This document shows, in pieces, positions 14,393 through 22,600 of a stretch of DNA of 64,000 bases. The DNA comes from Streptomyces griseocarneus. Its GTDB lineage: Bacteria > Actinomycetota > Actinomycetes > Streptomycetales > Streptomycetaceae. A program made the position numbers and the translations under genes. The notes beneath the pieces were generated by a model. It made no database searches and had not been told where the DNA came from. It saw nothing but the letters and a program-made list of their open reading frames with translations. Location: positions 1 through 64,000 of the forward strand of contig NZ_BNBL01000001.1 in assembly GCF_014655595.1 (NCBI RefSeq), given 5' to 3'. Positions within the stretch are counted from its first letter, which is position 1. Every line of letters starts with the position of its first letter.

Positions 14393-15907
14393 ATGCCCGA
14401 ACGCCGTACCGTCGCTCTTGTCACACTTGGCTGCGCCCGTAACGAGGTGGACTCGGAGGAGCTGGCAGGCCGCTTGGCGGCGGATGGCTGGGACCTCGTC
14501 GAGGACGCCGCCGATGCCGATGTGGCCGTCGTCAACACCTGTGGCTTCGTCGAAGCCGCCAAGAAGGACTCCGTCGACGCCCTGCTCGAGGCCAACGATC
14601 TGAAGGATCATGGCCGTACCCAGGCCGTCGTGGCCGTCGGCTGCATGGCCGAGCGCTACGGCAAGGAGCTCGCCGAGGCGCTCCCCGAGGCCGACGGCGT
14701 GCTCGGCTTCGACGACTACGCCGACATCTCCGACCGCCTCCAGACCATCCTCTCCGGCGGCGTCCACGCCTCCCACACCCCGCGCGACCGGCGCAAGCTG
14801 CTGCCGATCAGCCCTGCCGAGCGGCAGGGCGCGGGCCAGGGCGGCAAGGTCGCCCTGCCCGGCCACGCGCAGGCTGCGGCCGACGCCCAGCCGGCCGAGG
14901 AGGCCCCGGCCGACCTGCCGGAGGGCATCGCGCCGGCCTCCGGGCCCCGGGCGCCGCTGCGCCGCAGGCTCGAGTCCAGCCCCGTCGCCTCCGTGAAGCT
15001 CGCCTCCGGCTGCGACCGGCGCTGCTCGTTCTGCGCCATCCCCTCCTTCCGCGGGTCCTTCATCTCCCGCCGCCCCTCCGACGTGCTGGGCGAGACGCGC
15101 TGGCTCGCCGAGCAGGGCGTGAAGGAGATCATGCTGGTCTCCGAGAACAACACCTCGTACGGCAAGGACCTCGGCGACATCCGCCTGCTGGAGACGCTGC
15201 TGCCGGAGCTGGCGGCCGTCGACGGCCTGGAGCGCATCCGGGTCAGCTACCTGCAGCCCGCCGAGATGCGGCCCGGCCTCATCGACGTGCTGACCTCCAC
15301 GGAGAAGGTCGCGCCCTACTTCGACCTGTCCTTCCAGCACTCCGCGCCCGGCGTGCTGCGCGCGATGCGGCGCTTCGGCGACACCGACCGGTTCCTGGAG
15401 CTCCTCGAGACGATCCGCGGCAAGGCGCCCCAGGCGGGTGCCCGGTCCAACTTCATCGTCGGCTTCCCCGGCGAGACCGAGGAAGACCTGGCGGAGCTGG
15501 AGCGTTTTCTGGTAGGGGCGCGCCTGGACGCCATCGGTGTCTTCGGCTACTCCGACGAGGACGGCACCGAGGCGGCCACGTACGACGGCAAGCTCGCCCC
15601 CGAGGTCGTCGCCGAGCGGCTGGCCCACATCTCCCGGCTGGCCGAGGAGCTCACCGCGCAGCGCGCGGAGGAGCGCGTCGGTGAGACGATCGAGGTACTC
15701 GTCGACCGTGTGGACGACGAGGACGGAGTCATCGGCCGCGCGGCCCACCAGGCTCCCGAGACCGACGGCCAGGTGCTGCTCACCATGGACGACGAGCCCG
15801 CGCCCGGCCGGATGGTCGTGGCCAAGGTGGTGGCGAGCGAGGGCGTGGACCTCATCGCCGAGCCGCTCGGGATCGAGGGCGGGTGTACCGAGGAGGCGGG
15901 CAGATGA
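14393..15907 (+). CDS. rimO: Ribosomal protein S12 methylthiotransferase RimO
   Basis: The 504-residue radical-SAM enzyme adds a methylthio group to a conserved aspartate of ribosomal protein S12. The N-terminal MTTase domain supplies the auxiliary cluster cysteines Cys14, Cys50 and Cys84. The radical-SAM motif CDRRCSFC gives Cys207, Cys211 and Cys214, and a TRAM domain closes the C-terminus. Between them is an Ala/Pro/Gln-rich insert (about residues 140-195) not found in enterobacterial RimO. The ATG lies seven bases after a TAGGCT -10-like hexamer with no ribosome site, so it is probably leaderless. The in-frame upstream ATG at 14321 is rejected. Its stop overlaps the pgsA start. It is separated from MiaB-type paralogues by the [16 protein letters not shown] signature. 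Confidence 0.94.
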   Translation: MPERRTVALVTLGCARNEVDSEELAGRLAADGWDLVEDAADADVAVVNTCGFVEAAKKDSVDALLEANDLKDHGRTQAVVAVGCMAERYGKELAEALPEADGVLGFDDYADISDRLQTILSGGVHASHTPRDRRKLLPISPAERQGAGQGGKVALPGHAQAAADAQPAEEAPADLPEGIAPASGPRAPLRRRLESSPVASVKLASGCDRRCSFCAIPSFRGSFISRRPSDVLGETRWLAEQGVKEIMLVSENNTSYGKDLGDIRLLETLLPELAAVDGLERIRVSYLQPAEMRPGLIDVLTSTEKVAPYFDLSFQHSAPGVLRAMRRFGDTDRFLELLETIRGKAPQAGARSNFIVGFPGETEEDLAELERFLVGARLDAIGVFGYSDEDGTEAATYDGKLAPEVVAERLAHISRLAEELTAQRAEERVGETIEVLVDRVDDEDGVIGRAAHQAPETDGQVLLTMDDEPAPGRMVVAKVVASEGVDLIAEPLGIEGGCTEEAGR

Positions 15908-16530
15908 GCGGACTCCCGGCCTCCGCCGCAGGAGGCCCGGCACCCACGACGGGCGTGCGGCCGGCCGGGTTGTGGAACATCGCCAACATCCTGACCATGG
16001 TGCGGCTGCTGCTCGTGCCCGGGTTCGTGCTGCTGATGATGCACGACGACGGCAAGGACCCGGCCTGGCGCTCCTTCGCCTGGGCGGCCTTCGCCATCGC
16101 GATGATCACCGACCTCTTCGACGGCCACCTGGCGCGCACCTACAACCTGGTCACCGACTTCGGCAAGATCGCCGACCCGATCGCGGACAAGGCGATCATG
16201 GGCGCGGCGCTGATCTGCCTGTCGGTCCTGGACGACCTGCCGTGGTGGGTCACCGGCGTGATCCTGCTCCGCGAGATCGGCATCACGATGATGCGGTTCT
16301 GGGTCATCCGGCACGGTGTCATTCCGGCCAGCCGGGGCGGCAAGCTGAAGACGCTCGCCCAGGGCGTGGGCGTGGGCATGTACATCCTCGCGCTCACCGG
16401 GCCGCTGGCCACCCTGCGCTTCTGGGTGATGGCGGTCGCCGTCGCGTTGACCGTCCTGACCGGTCTCGACTACGTCAAGCAGGCCCTGGTCCTGCGCCGG
16501 GCCGGGCGCTCCGGGAGTCCGGCGCGGTGA
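15904..16530 (+). CDS. pgsA: CDP-diacylglycerol--glycerol-3-phosphate 3-phosphatidyltransferase
   Basis: The 208-residue integral membrane enzyme makes phosphatidylglycerol phosphate from CDP-diacylglycerol and glycerol-3-phosphate. The CDP-alcohol phosphotransferase signature is complete: DLFDGHLAR, then [11 protein letters not shown], matching D-x2-D-G-x2-A-R-x8-G-x3-D-x3-D. Four to six hydrophobic helices surround it. ATG overlaps the rimO TGA by four bases (ATGA), with GAGGAGGCGGG as ribosome site, so translation is coupled to rimO. Its own TGA overlaps the next start in the same way. The substrate could be another polyol phosphate, but position next to cinA and clgR fits actinobacterial pgsA. 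Confidence 0.9.
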   Translation: MSGLPASAAGGPAPTTGVRPAGLWNIANILTMVRLLLVPGFVLLMMHDDGKDPAWRSFAWAAFAIAMITDLFDGHLARTYNLVTDFGKIADPIADKAIMGAALICLSVLDDLPWWVTGVILLREIGITMMRFWVIRHGVIPASRGGKLKTLAQGVGVGMYILALTGPLATLRFWVMAVAVALTVLTGLDYVKQALVLRRAGRSGSPAR

Positions 16531-17051
16531 GTGCGGCGGTGGGCGGCGCCGCCGCGGACGTCCTGGGGGCCCTGCTGGCGCGCGACGAGACGGTGGCCGC
16601 GGCGGAGTCGCTCACGGGCGGCCTGGTCGCCGCCGAGCTGACCGCCGCACCGGGCGCCTCCCGCACGGTGCGCGGCTCGGTCACCGCGTACGCCACCGAC
16701 GTCAAGCACGATGTGCTGGGCGTGGACGGGGTGCTGCTGGCCGAGCGCGGGGCCGTGGACGGCGACGTGGCCCGCCGGATGGCCGAGGGCGTACGGATGC
16801 TGCTGGGCGCCGACTGGGGGGTCGCGACGACCGGGGTCGCCGGGCCGGATCCCCAGGACGGCAAGGACGTCGGCACGGTGTTCGTCGCCGTCGCCGGGCC
16901 GCGCGGAGCGGGTGCCGTGCGACGGCTGTCGCTGGACGGCGGCCGCGCGGAGATCCGGGCGCAGAGCGTACGGGCGGTCCTCGCGCTGCTTATGCGCGAA
17001 CTCACGGGGAACGCGAGGGCAAAGGATACGGAACACAACGGGGGGAATTGA
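16527..17051 (+). CDS. cinA: CinA C-terminal domain protein (nicotinamide-nucleotide amidohydrolase family)
   Basis: The 174-residue protein consists only of the CinA C-terminal domain (PncC type). It carries AAESLTGGLVAAELT near the N-terminus, the catalytic-region serine in that block, and WGVATTGVAGPDP further on. Family members deamidate NMN in NAD salvage, or act with RecA-linked competence proteins in other bacteria. The N-terminal MoaB-like domain of full CinA is absent, which is common in actinobacteria. GTG overlaps the pgsA stop (GTGA), making rimO-pgsA-cinA a coupled string. The regulator clgR follows after about 110 bases. Confidence 0.85.
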   Translation: MSAAVGGAAADVLGALLARDETVAAAESLTGGLVAAELTAAPGASRTVRGSVTAYATDVKHDVLGVDGVLLAERGAVDGDVARRMAEGVRMLLGADWGVATTGVAGPDPQDGKDVGTVFVAVAGPRGAGAVRRLSLDGGRAEIRAQSVRAVLALLMRELTGNARAKDTEHNGGN

Positions 17052-17160
17052 TGTTTGCAGCCCTGAGTGAACACGACATAGCTCCCCGCACGGCCGCACC
17101 CCGAGACGGTACGGTGGGGCGTGAAGGAACCGGATTCGCGGTCCAAGGAGGGAGCCACCG

Positions 17161-17544
17161 ATGATTCTGCTCCGTCGCCTGCTGGGTGACGTGCTGCGTC
17201 GGCAGCGCCAACGCCAGGGCCGCACTCTGCGCGAGGTCTCCTCGTCCGCCCGGGTCTCGCTCGGATATCTCTCCGAGGTCGAGCGCGGTCAGAAAGAGGC
17301 GTCCTCCGAGCTTCTCTCCGCAATCTGCGACGCTCTGGACGTACGGATGTCCGAGGTCATGCGCGAGGTGAGTGACGAGCTGTCGCTCGCCGAGCTGGCG
17401 CAGTCGGCGGCGGCGAGCGAGCCGGTACCCGCGCCGATGCGGCCGATGTTCAATTCGGTGTCCGTGACGTCCGTGACGGGCGTTCCGGGGGAGCGCGTGA
17501 CCATCAAGGCCCCTGCGGAGGCCGTGGACGTGGTCGCGGCCTGA
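17161..17544 (+). CDS. clgR: ClgR, transcriptional activator of clp and lon protease genes
   Basis: The 127-residue regulator has a Cro/C1-type helix-turn-helix at about residues 10-70 ([23 protein letters not shown]). ClgR activates clpP1P2, clpC and lon in actinobacteria and is itself degraded by ClpP proteases. The position after pgsA-cinA matches clgR in Corynebacterium and Mycobacterium. The C-terminus is AVDVVAA; in Streptomyces, as I recall, two terminal alanines are required for ClpP-dependent turnover, and they are present here. AAGGAGGG supplies the ribosome site, and a TACGGT -10-like element lies at 17110-17115. A strong palindromic terminator follows. Symbol confidence rests on context and the tail. 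Confidence 0.88.
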   Translation: MILLRRLLGDVLRRQRQRQGRTLREVSSSARVSLGYLSEVERGQKEASSELLSAICDALDVRMSEVMREVSDELSLAELAQSAAASEPVPAPMRPMFNSVSVTSVTGVPGERVTIKAPAEAVDVVAA

Positions 17545-17584
17545 TCCGGGCAGACACAGCCTGGACGGCATCTGTTTCACGTGC

Positions 17585-17617
17585 AAGACCCCGGCCGGAA
17601 CTTCCGGCCGGGGTCTT
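17585..17617 (+). terminator. Terminator after clgR
   Basis: A perfect 16-bp inverted repeat (AAGACCCCGGCCGGAA / TTCCGGCCGGGGTCTT) around a single central C lies about 40 bases after the clgR stop. There is no U-tract beyond TT, as is usual for Streptomyces terminators. Confidence 0.8.
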
Positions 17618-17625
17618 CGCATACC

Positions 17626-17715
17626 CGGGTCTTGCCTCTCCCGGCCGCCCGGGTCTTCGCGTCCCCCGGACGTCCGCTCTGCGCGTCCCCCGGCCGCCCG
17701 GGTCTTCGCGTCCCT
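17626..17715. repeat. Short direct repeats downstream of the clgR terminator
   Basis: The 25-mer beginning CCGGCCGCCCGGGTCTTCGC occurs at 17641-17665 and again at 17690-17714, 49 bases apart. Shorter copies of GGGTCTTCGC and GTCCCCCGG lie around them and inside the right arm of the preceding terminator. It looks like local slippage or duplication seeded by the hairpin arm. No gene is visible here. Confidence 0.7.
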
Positions 17716-17809
17716 GGGCCGGTTCGGCTTCCTCCGGCTGATTCGGTTTGGCTGTGCCATGGTGGGAAAAGCGGGCCATAGTGACACAACGGGGCGAAGG
17801 AGGAAGCGG

Positions 17810-18280
17810 ATGTCTGTTGTGAAGAGCCCTCTGTCCGAGCAGGACCGCAAGATCGTCGGCGATGCCCTGCAGGGCGCGCTCGTCGACCTCGTCGATCTCT
17901 CGCTCGTGGCCAAGCAGGTTCACTGGAACGTCGTGGGCCCGCGGTTCCGCTCGGTGCACCTGCAGCTCGACGACGTCGTCGCGAGCGCGCGCACGCACGG
18001 GGACACGGTCGCCGAGCGGGCCTCGGCGCTCGGCATCACCCCGGACGGGCGGGCCGAGACGGTCGCCAAGACCAGCGGCATCGACCCCGTCGGGGGCGGC
18101 TGGATCAAGGACACCGACGCGGTACGGACCCTGGTGGACGCGCTCGGTGCGGTGATCACGCGCATGCGCGAGCGCATCGAGGCGACGGCCGAACCGGACC
18201 CGGTCACCCAGGACATCCTCATCGGCCTCACCGGCGATCTCGAGAAACACCACTGGATGTTCCAGGCCGAGGACGCCTGA
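17810..18280 (+). CDS. dpsB: Dps-family ferritin-like DNA-protection protein
   Basis: The 156-residue protein is a Dps-type ferritin: a four-helix bundle that oxidises and stores iron and protects DNA. The ferroxidase-site pattern is visible in AKQVHWNVVGPRFRSVHLQLDDVVASARTHGD taken in parts: His in QVHWN, His in SVHLQLDD, and acidic residues on the next helix, with KHHWMFQA near the C-terminus. ATG 17810 has AAGGAGGAAG upstream; an in-frame upstream start lies in non-coding sequence. S. coelicolor carries three Dps paralogues and, from memory, dpsB sits at this locus. It has short tails, unlike DpsA, so DNA compaction may be weak. Confidence 0.85.
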   Translation: MSVVKSPLSEQDRKIVGDALQGALVDLVDLSLVAKQVHWNVVGPRFRSVHLQLDDVVASARTHGDTVAERASALGITPDGRAETVAKTSGIDPVGGGWIKDTDAVRTLVDALGAVITRMRERIEATAEPDPVTQDILIGLTGDLEKHHWMFQAEDA

Positions 18281-18291
18281 GCGGAGCCCCC

Positions 18292-18504
18292 ATGTGTGAG
18301 CACCCGGTGATCCGCTTCACGGATGAGCTGACGGTGGTCTCGGACCTCGACCAGGAGACGGCGGGAGTCTTCGTGCGCGCGGTCTACCAGGAGGGCGTCC
18401 GGGAGGGCGAGCAGCGCGTGGTCGTCGAGCTGCACCGGCGCGACCGGGAGATCGACGCGCTGGAGCGCGAGCTGGCCCGGCTGCGCGGCGAGCCGGCCGA
18501 CTGA
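18292..18504 (+). CDS. Small conserved hypothetical protein
   Basis: The 70-residue acidic product begins MCEHPVIRFTDELTVVSDLD and ends in a heptad-like charged helix (VVVELHRRDREIDALERELARLRG), suggesting a short coiled coil. It starts 12 bases after dpsB with GCGGAGCC upstream, so it is probably co-transcribed with it. I do not recognise a function. Codon usage matches neighbouring genes, supporting a real gene. Confidence 0.6.
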   Translation: MCEHPVIRFTDELTVVSDLDQETAGVFVRAVYQEGVREGEQRVVVELHRRDREIDALERELARLRGEPAD

Positions 18505-18525
18505 GGCCCGGCCGAGGAGGCACAC

Positions 18526-18762
18526 ATGGTCCGGCGGAACGTCCGGGGCCACCGGAAGCCCCCGGGGCCCGGTGTCAGGGTGCTCGCGTTGGTGGCGGGC
18601 GGGCTGTGGTGCTGGGCCGTCTTCCGGCTGCTGCTCCAGCCGGGACGCACCGGGCTCGCGGAAGGGCTGATCGCGACCGGCGGATGGGGGCTGAGCCTGC
18701 TGCCCGTGCACTGCTCCCCGCGCCGCGAACGCCGCCGGGACGCGCGGCCCGGGAAGCCCTGA
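18526..18762 (+). CDS. Small membrane protein, hypothetical
   Basis: The 78-residue product has a basic N-terminus (MVRRNVRGHRK), one hydrophobic segment at about residues 22-38 (VLALVAGGLWCWAVFRLLL) and a second weaker one (GLIATGGWGLSLLPV), ending in a basic tail. The ribosome site GAGGAGG lies upstream. It follows the previous small gene closely and ends facing the convergent nei-type gene. Function unknown. Confidence 0.5.
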   Translation: MVRRNVRGHRKPPGPGVRVLALVAGGLWCWAVFRLLLQPGRTGLAEGLIATGGWGLSLLPVHCSPRRERRRDARPGKP

Positions 18763-18824
18763 GGGCGCTGAACCCCGACCGGGCGCCCGGGATCACCCGG
18801 CCGGCCCAGCGGCCTCCGGGGCGG

Positions 18825-19628
18825 TCAGCCGGTGGGCGGCGCGGGGCCCGTCTGGCAGTGGGGGCACCAGTAGGTGGAACGCTCCTGGCAGGCCGGGCCC
18901 TGCCCGGCGGCGAGGACCGGGGTGCCGCAACGGCGGCACGGCCGCTCGGCCCGGCCGTACACCCACAGGCGGCGGTCGGGGCGGGCGTCGGCCGTGGTGA
19001 TGCGGGCGGTGCGCTCCTTGTTGGCCTCGAGCAGCTTCCGGGCGAGCGCGACCAGGCGGACCGGGTCGGGGAGGGTACCGACGGGCAGCCAGGGGGTGAC
19101 GCGCAGCAGGAAGCACAGCTCGGACTTGTAGACATTGCCGATGCCGGCGAGGTTGCGCTGGTCGAGGACGGCCTCGCCGACGGTGCGGCCGGGGTCGGAG
19201 AGCAGCCGGCTGACGGCCTCCTCGGCGTCCCAGTCGGGGCCCAGCAGGTCGGGGCCCAGGTGCCCCACGACGGTGGACTCGTCGGTGGTGCGCAGCAGGT
19301 CCAGGGCCAGGAGGCGGTAGCCCACGGCGGTGTGACCGGAGTTGGCGAGGACGGCCCGGATCTGGTGGGCCGGGCCGCCGCGCGGTCGCTCACCGGGGGC
19401 GTGGATCCGCCAGGAGCCGTCCATGCCCAGGTGGGAGTGGAGGGTGAGACCCCCCTCGACGCGGGTGAGCAGGTGCTTGCCGCGCGGGACGACCTCGGTG
19501 ACGGCGCGGCCGGTGAGGTCGGCGGTGGCGAGCTTGGGCACGCGCAGGTCGCAGCGGAGCAGCGGTTCGCCGGTCAGGGCGTGGTGCAGGTCCCGCGCGG
19601 TGCGCCAGACGGTGTCTCCTTCGGGCAT
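18825..19628 (-). CDS. nei2: Fpg/Nei-family DNA glycosylase/AP lyase (Nei2-type)
   Basis: The 267-residue base-excision repair enzyme starts with PEGD after the initiator Met; in the family the Pro is the catalytic nucleophile and the Glu is essential. A lysine loop (PRGKHLL) and the DNA-binding H2TH region (LDQRNLAGIGNVYKSELCFL) are present. The C-terminal zinc finger is CRRCG...CQ...CPHC. This is the endonuclease VIII-like group, which removes oxidised pyrimidines and related lesions. The start has AAGGAGA at seven bases. It lies 42 bases downstream of the Lhr-type helicase gene on the same strand, an association known in actinobacteria, so both may form a repair operon. Confidence 0.88.
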   Translation of the reverse strand: MPEGDTVWRTARDLHHALTGEPLLRCDLRVPKLATADLTGRAVTEVVPRGKHLLTRVEGGLTLHSHLGMDGSWRIHAPGERPRGGPAHQIRAVLANSGHTAVGYRLLALDLLRTTDESTVVGHLGPDLLGPDWDAEEAVSRLLSDPGRTVGEAVLDQRNLAGIGNVYKSELCFLLRVTPWLPVGTLPDPVRLVALARKLLEANKERTARITTADARPDRRLWVYGRAERPCRRCGTPVLAAGQGPACQERSTYWCPHCQTGPAPPTG

Positions 19629-19670
19629 GGGACATCTCCTTCGGGCCTGAGCCCATGATGTCGCCCTCGC

Positions 19671-22600
19671 TCAGGCGGCGCGCAGTCGCAGCCCCCGCGG
19701 TGTGGCGTGGAAGCCCGCCGACTCCAGGAGGGCCCCCAGCGGGGACGTCAGGGCGGCCGCGCCGTTGACGCGCTCGACGGTGACGGTGCCCAGGGCGCCC
19801 GCGCGGGCCGCCTCGGCCAGGGCGGCGGCCGCTTCCCGCAGGCCTGGGTCGTCGGCGCTCGCCGGGCCGTCGCCCTCCTGCTGCGGCCAGGCCAGCAGGG
19901 TCTTGCCGCCGCGCTCCACGTAGAGCGCCAGCGCGCCGTCGAGGAGGACGACCAGGGAGCCCGCCTTGCGCCCCGGCTTGTGGCTCGCGCCGGCGGGCGG
20001 CTCGGGCCAGGGCAGGGCCGCGCCGTAGGCGTTGGCCGGGTCGGCGGCGGCCAGCACCACCGCCCGGCGGCGGGCGGGCCGGTCGGACGGCGGCCGGACG
20101 TCCCAGGGCGCCTCGGGGGCGCCGCCGGAGCGCTCACGGGCCGTGCCGGCGGCCCGCAGCCGGTCGATGGCGCCGTCCATGGCGAACTGGGCGGCGCCCA
20201 GACCCTCGACGACGTAGCCGCGGCGGGCCTGGCCGCTCTCCTCGAAGGCCGCCAGGACGCGGTAGGCGGCGGAGAAGCCGCCCTCCACGCCCTCGGCTGC
20301 CACCGCGCCCCGGGTCACCACGCCGTGCCGGTCCAGGAGCGTACGGGCCAGGGCGTGCGCCCGGTGCGTGGCGTCCGGCTCGCGTTCGGGAAGCAGCGAC
20401 CACCGTCCCGCGACGGTCGGGGGACCGCCGCGCGAGGCGGTGGGCCTGCCGGGAGGGGCGGGGGCGGCCGTACGGCCGAGGAAGGCGCCGTAGCGGCCGC
20501 GCGGGACCGCGCGCTTGGCGCGGTGGGCCGTGGAGCCTGCCGTACGGCCGGAGCCGAGGAAGGAGCGCAGCGGCGCGAGGGTGTCGTTGGTGAGGCGGCC
20601 GGTCCAGGCCAGGTCCCAGACGGCCTCGGCGATCCGGGCGTCGGTGCCGGCCGAGTCGCCGAAGTCCGGGGCCGCCGCGCGGACCCGGTCGGCGATCTGA
20701 CGGAAGAACAGGCCGTAGCCGCCGGACAGGGCCTCCAGGACCGCCTGGTGCACCGGCGAGAGCTCCAGCGGGTGCGGTGCGGGCAGCAACAGGGGGGCCG
20801 CGTCGGCGAGCAGCAGGGAGACCCAGCCGTCCTTGCCGGGAAGCGCGCCCGCACCGGCCCAGACGATCTCGCCCGCCGCCGTGAGCTCGTCGAGCATGGC
20901 GGGGGAGTAGTCCGTCACCCGGGAGGGCAGGACGAGCTTCTCCAGGGCGGAGGCCGGCACCGGGGCGCCCTGCAACTGCTCGACGGCGCGCACCAGCCCG
21001 TCGACGCCGCGCAGGCCGTGCGCGCCGATGTGCTGCCACTGGGGGAGGAACGCGGCGAGGGTGGCGGGCGGCACGGGTTCGAGTTCGTGCCGCAGCGCGG
21101 CCAGCGAGCGGCGGCGCAGCCTGCGCAGCACGGCCGCGTCGCACCACTCCTGGCCGATGCCGGAGGGGTGGAACTCGCCCTGGACGATCCGGCCGGCCGC
21201 CGCCAGCCGGTGCAGCGCGCCGTCGGTGACGGCCGTGCCGAGGCCGAAGCGCCCGGCCGCCTGGGCCGAGGTGAACGGGCCGTGGGTACGGGCGAAGCGG
21301 GCCAGGAGGTCGCCGAGCGGGTCCTTGACGGGCTCGGTGAAGGCCTCGGGCACGCCCACGGGCAGGGCCGTGCCCAGGGCGTCGCGGAGCCGGCCGGCGT
21401 CCTCGACCGCCGCCCAGTGCTCCCGGCCGGCGATCCGCACGCGCAGGGCGCGGCGGGCGTTTGACAGCTCCTTCGCCCACAGCGGCTCGGCGCCGCGCTC
21501 GGCCAGCTCGGCGTCGGTCAGGGGGCCGAGGAGGCGCAGCAGGTCGGCCACGCTCTCGCGGTCCTTGGCGCGGCGGTCCTCGGTCAGCCACTGCAGCTCC
21601 CGCTCGAGCTCGGTGAGCACCTCCGGGTCGAGCAGCTCGCGCAGCTCGGCCTGGCCCAGCAGCTCGGACAGCAGCCGGGAGTCCAGGGAGAGGGCGGCCG
21701 CCCGGCGCTCGGCGAGGGGGGAGTCGCCCTCGTAGAGGAACTGGGCGACGTAGCCGAAGAGCAGCGACCGGGCGAACGGCGAGGGCTCGGTGGTGGTCAC
21801 CTCCACCAGCCGGACCCGGCGGGACTCGATGTCCCCCATCAGCTCGGTGAGGCCGGGGACGTCGAAGACGTCCTGGAGGCATTCGCGGACGGCTTCCAGG
21901 ATGATCGGGAACGAGCCGAACTCGCTCGCCACCTGCAGCAGCTGGGAGGCGCGCTGGCGCTGCTGCCACAGCGGGGTGCGCTTGCCGGGGCTGCGGCGCG
22001 GCAGGAGCAGGGCGCGGGCGGCGCACTCCCGGAAGCGGGAGGCGAACAGGGCGGAGGAGCCGACCTGGTCGGTGACGATCCGCTCGACCTCGCCCTTGTC
22101 GATGGTGACGTCCGCGGCCCCCACGGGGGACTGCTCGCCGTCGTACTCGGCGCCCTGCCGCGCCGGATCGGCGTCCAGCAGGTCCAGGCCCATCACGTCG
22201 GCGTCGGGCAGCCGCAGCACGATGCCGTCGTCGGCGTGCATCACCTGGGCGTCCATGCCGTAGCGCTCGGCGAGCCGGGCGCCGAGGGCCAGCGCCCAGG
22301 GGGCGTGCACCTGGGCGCCGAAGGGGGAGTGGACGACGACCCGCCAGTCGCCCAGCTCGTCGCGGAAGCGCTCGACGACGATCGTCCGGTCGTCGGGCAC
22401 GTGCCCGCACGCGCCGCGCTGCTCGTCGAGGTAGGACAGGACGTTGTCCGCCGCCCACCGGTCGAGGCCCGCGGCGGTGAGCCGCTCGCGGGCCGCGTCG
22501 GGCGCGAGGCCCCCGATCTCCCGCAGGAAGGCGCCCAGCGCGCGGCCCAGCTCGAGCGGTCGGCCCAGCTGGTCGCCCTTCCAGAACGGCAGCCGGCCGG

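Noticed and set aside
17545..17809. Small plus-strand frame of 66 codons between clgR and dpsB
   Set aside because: It consists of the terminator and the GTCTTCGC repeats, with no credible ribosome site or conserved features.
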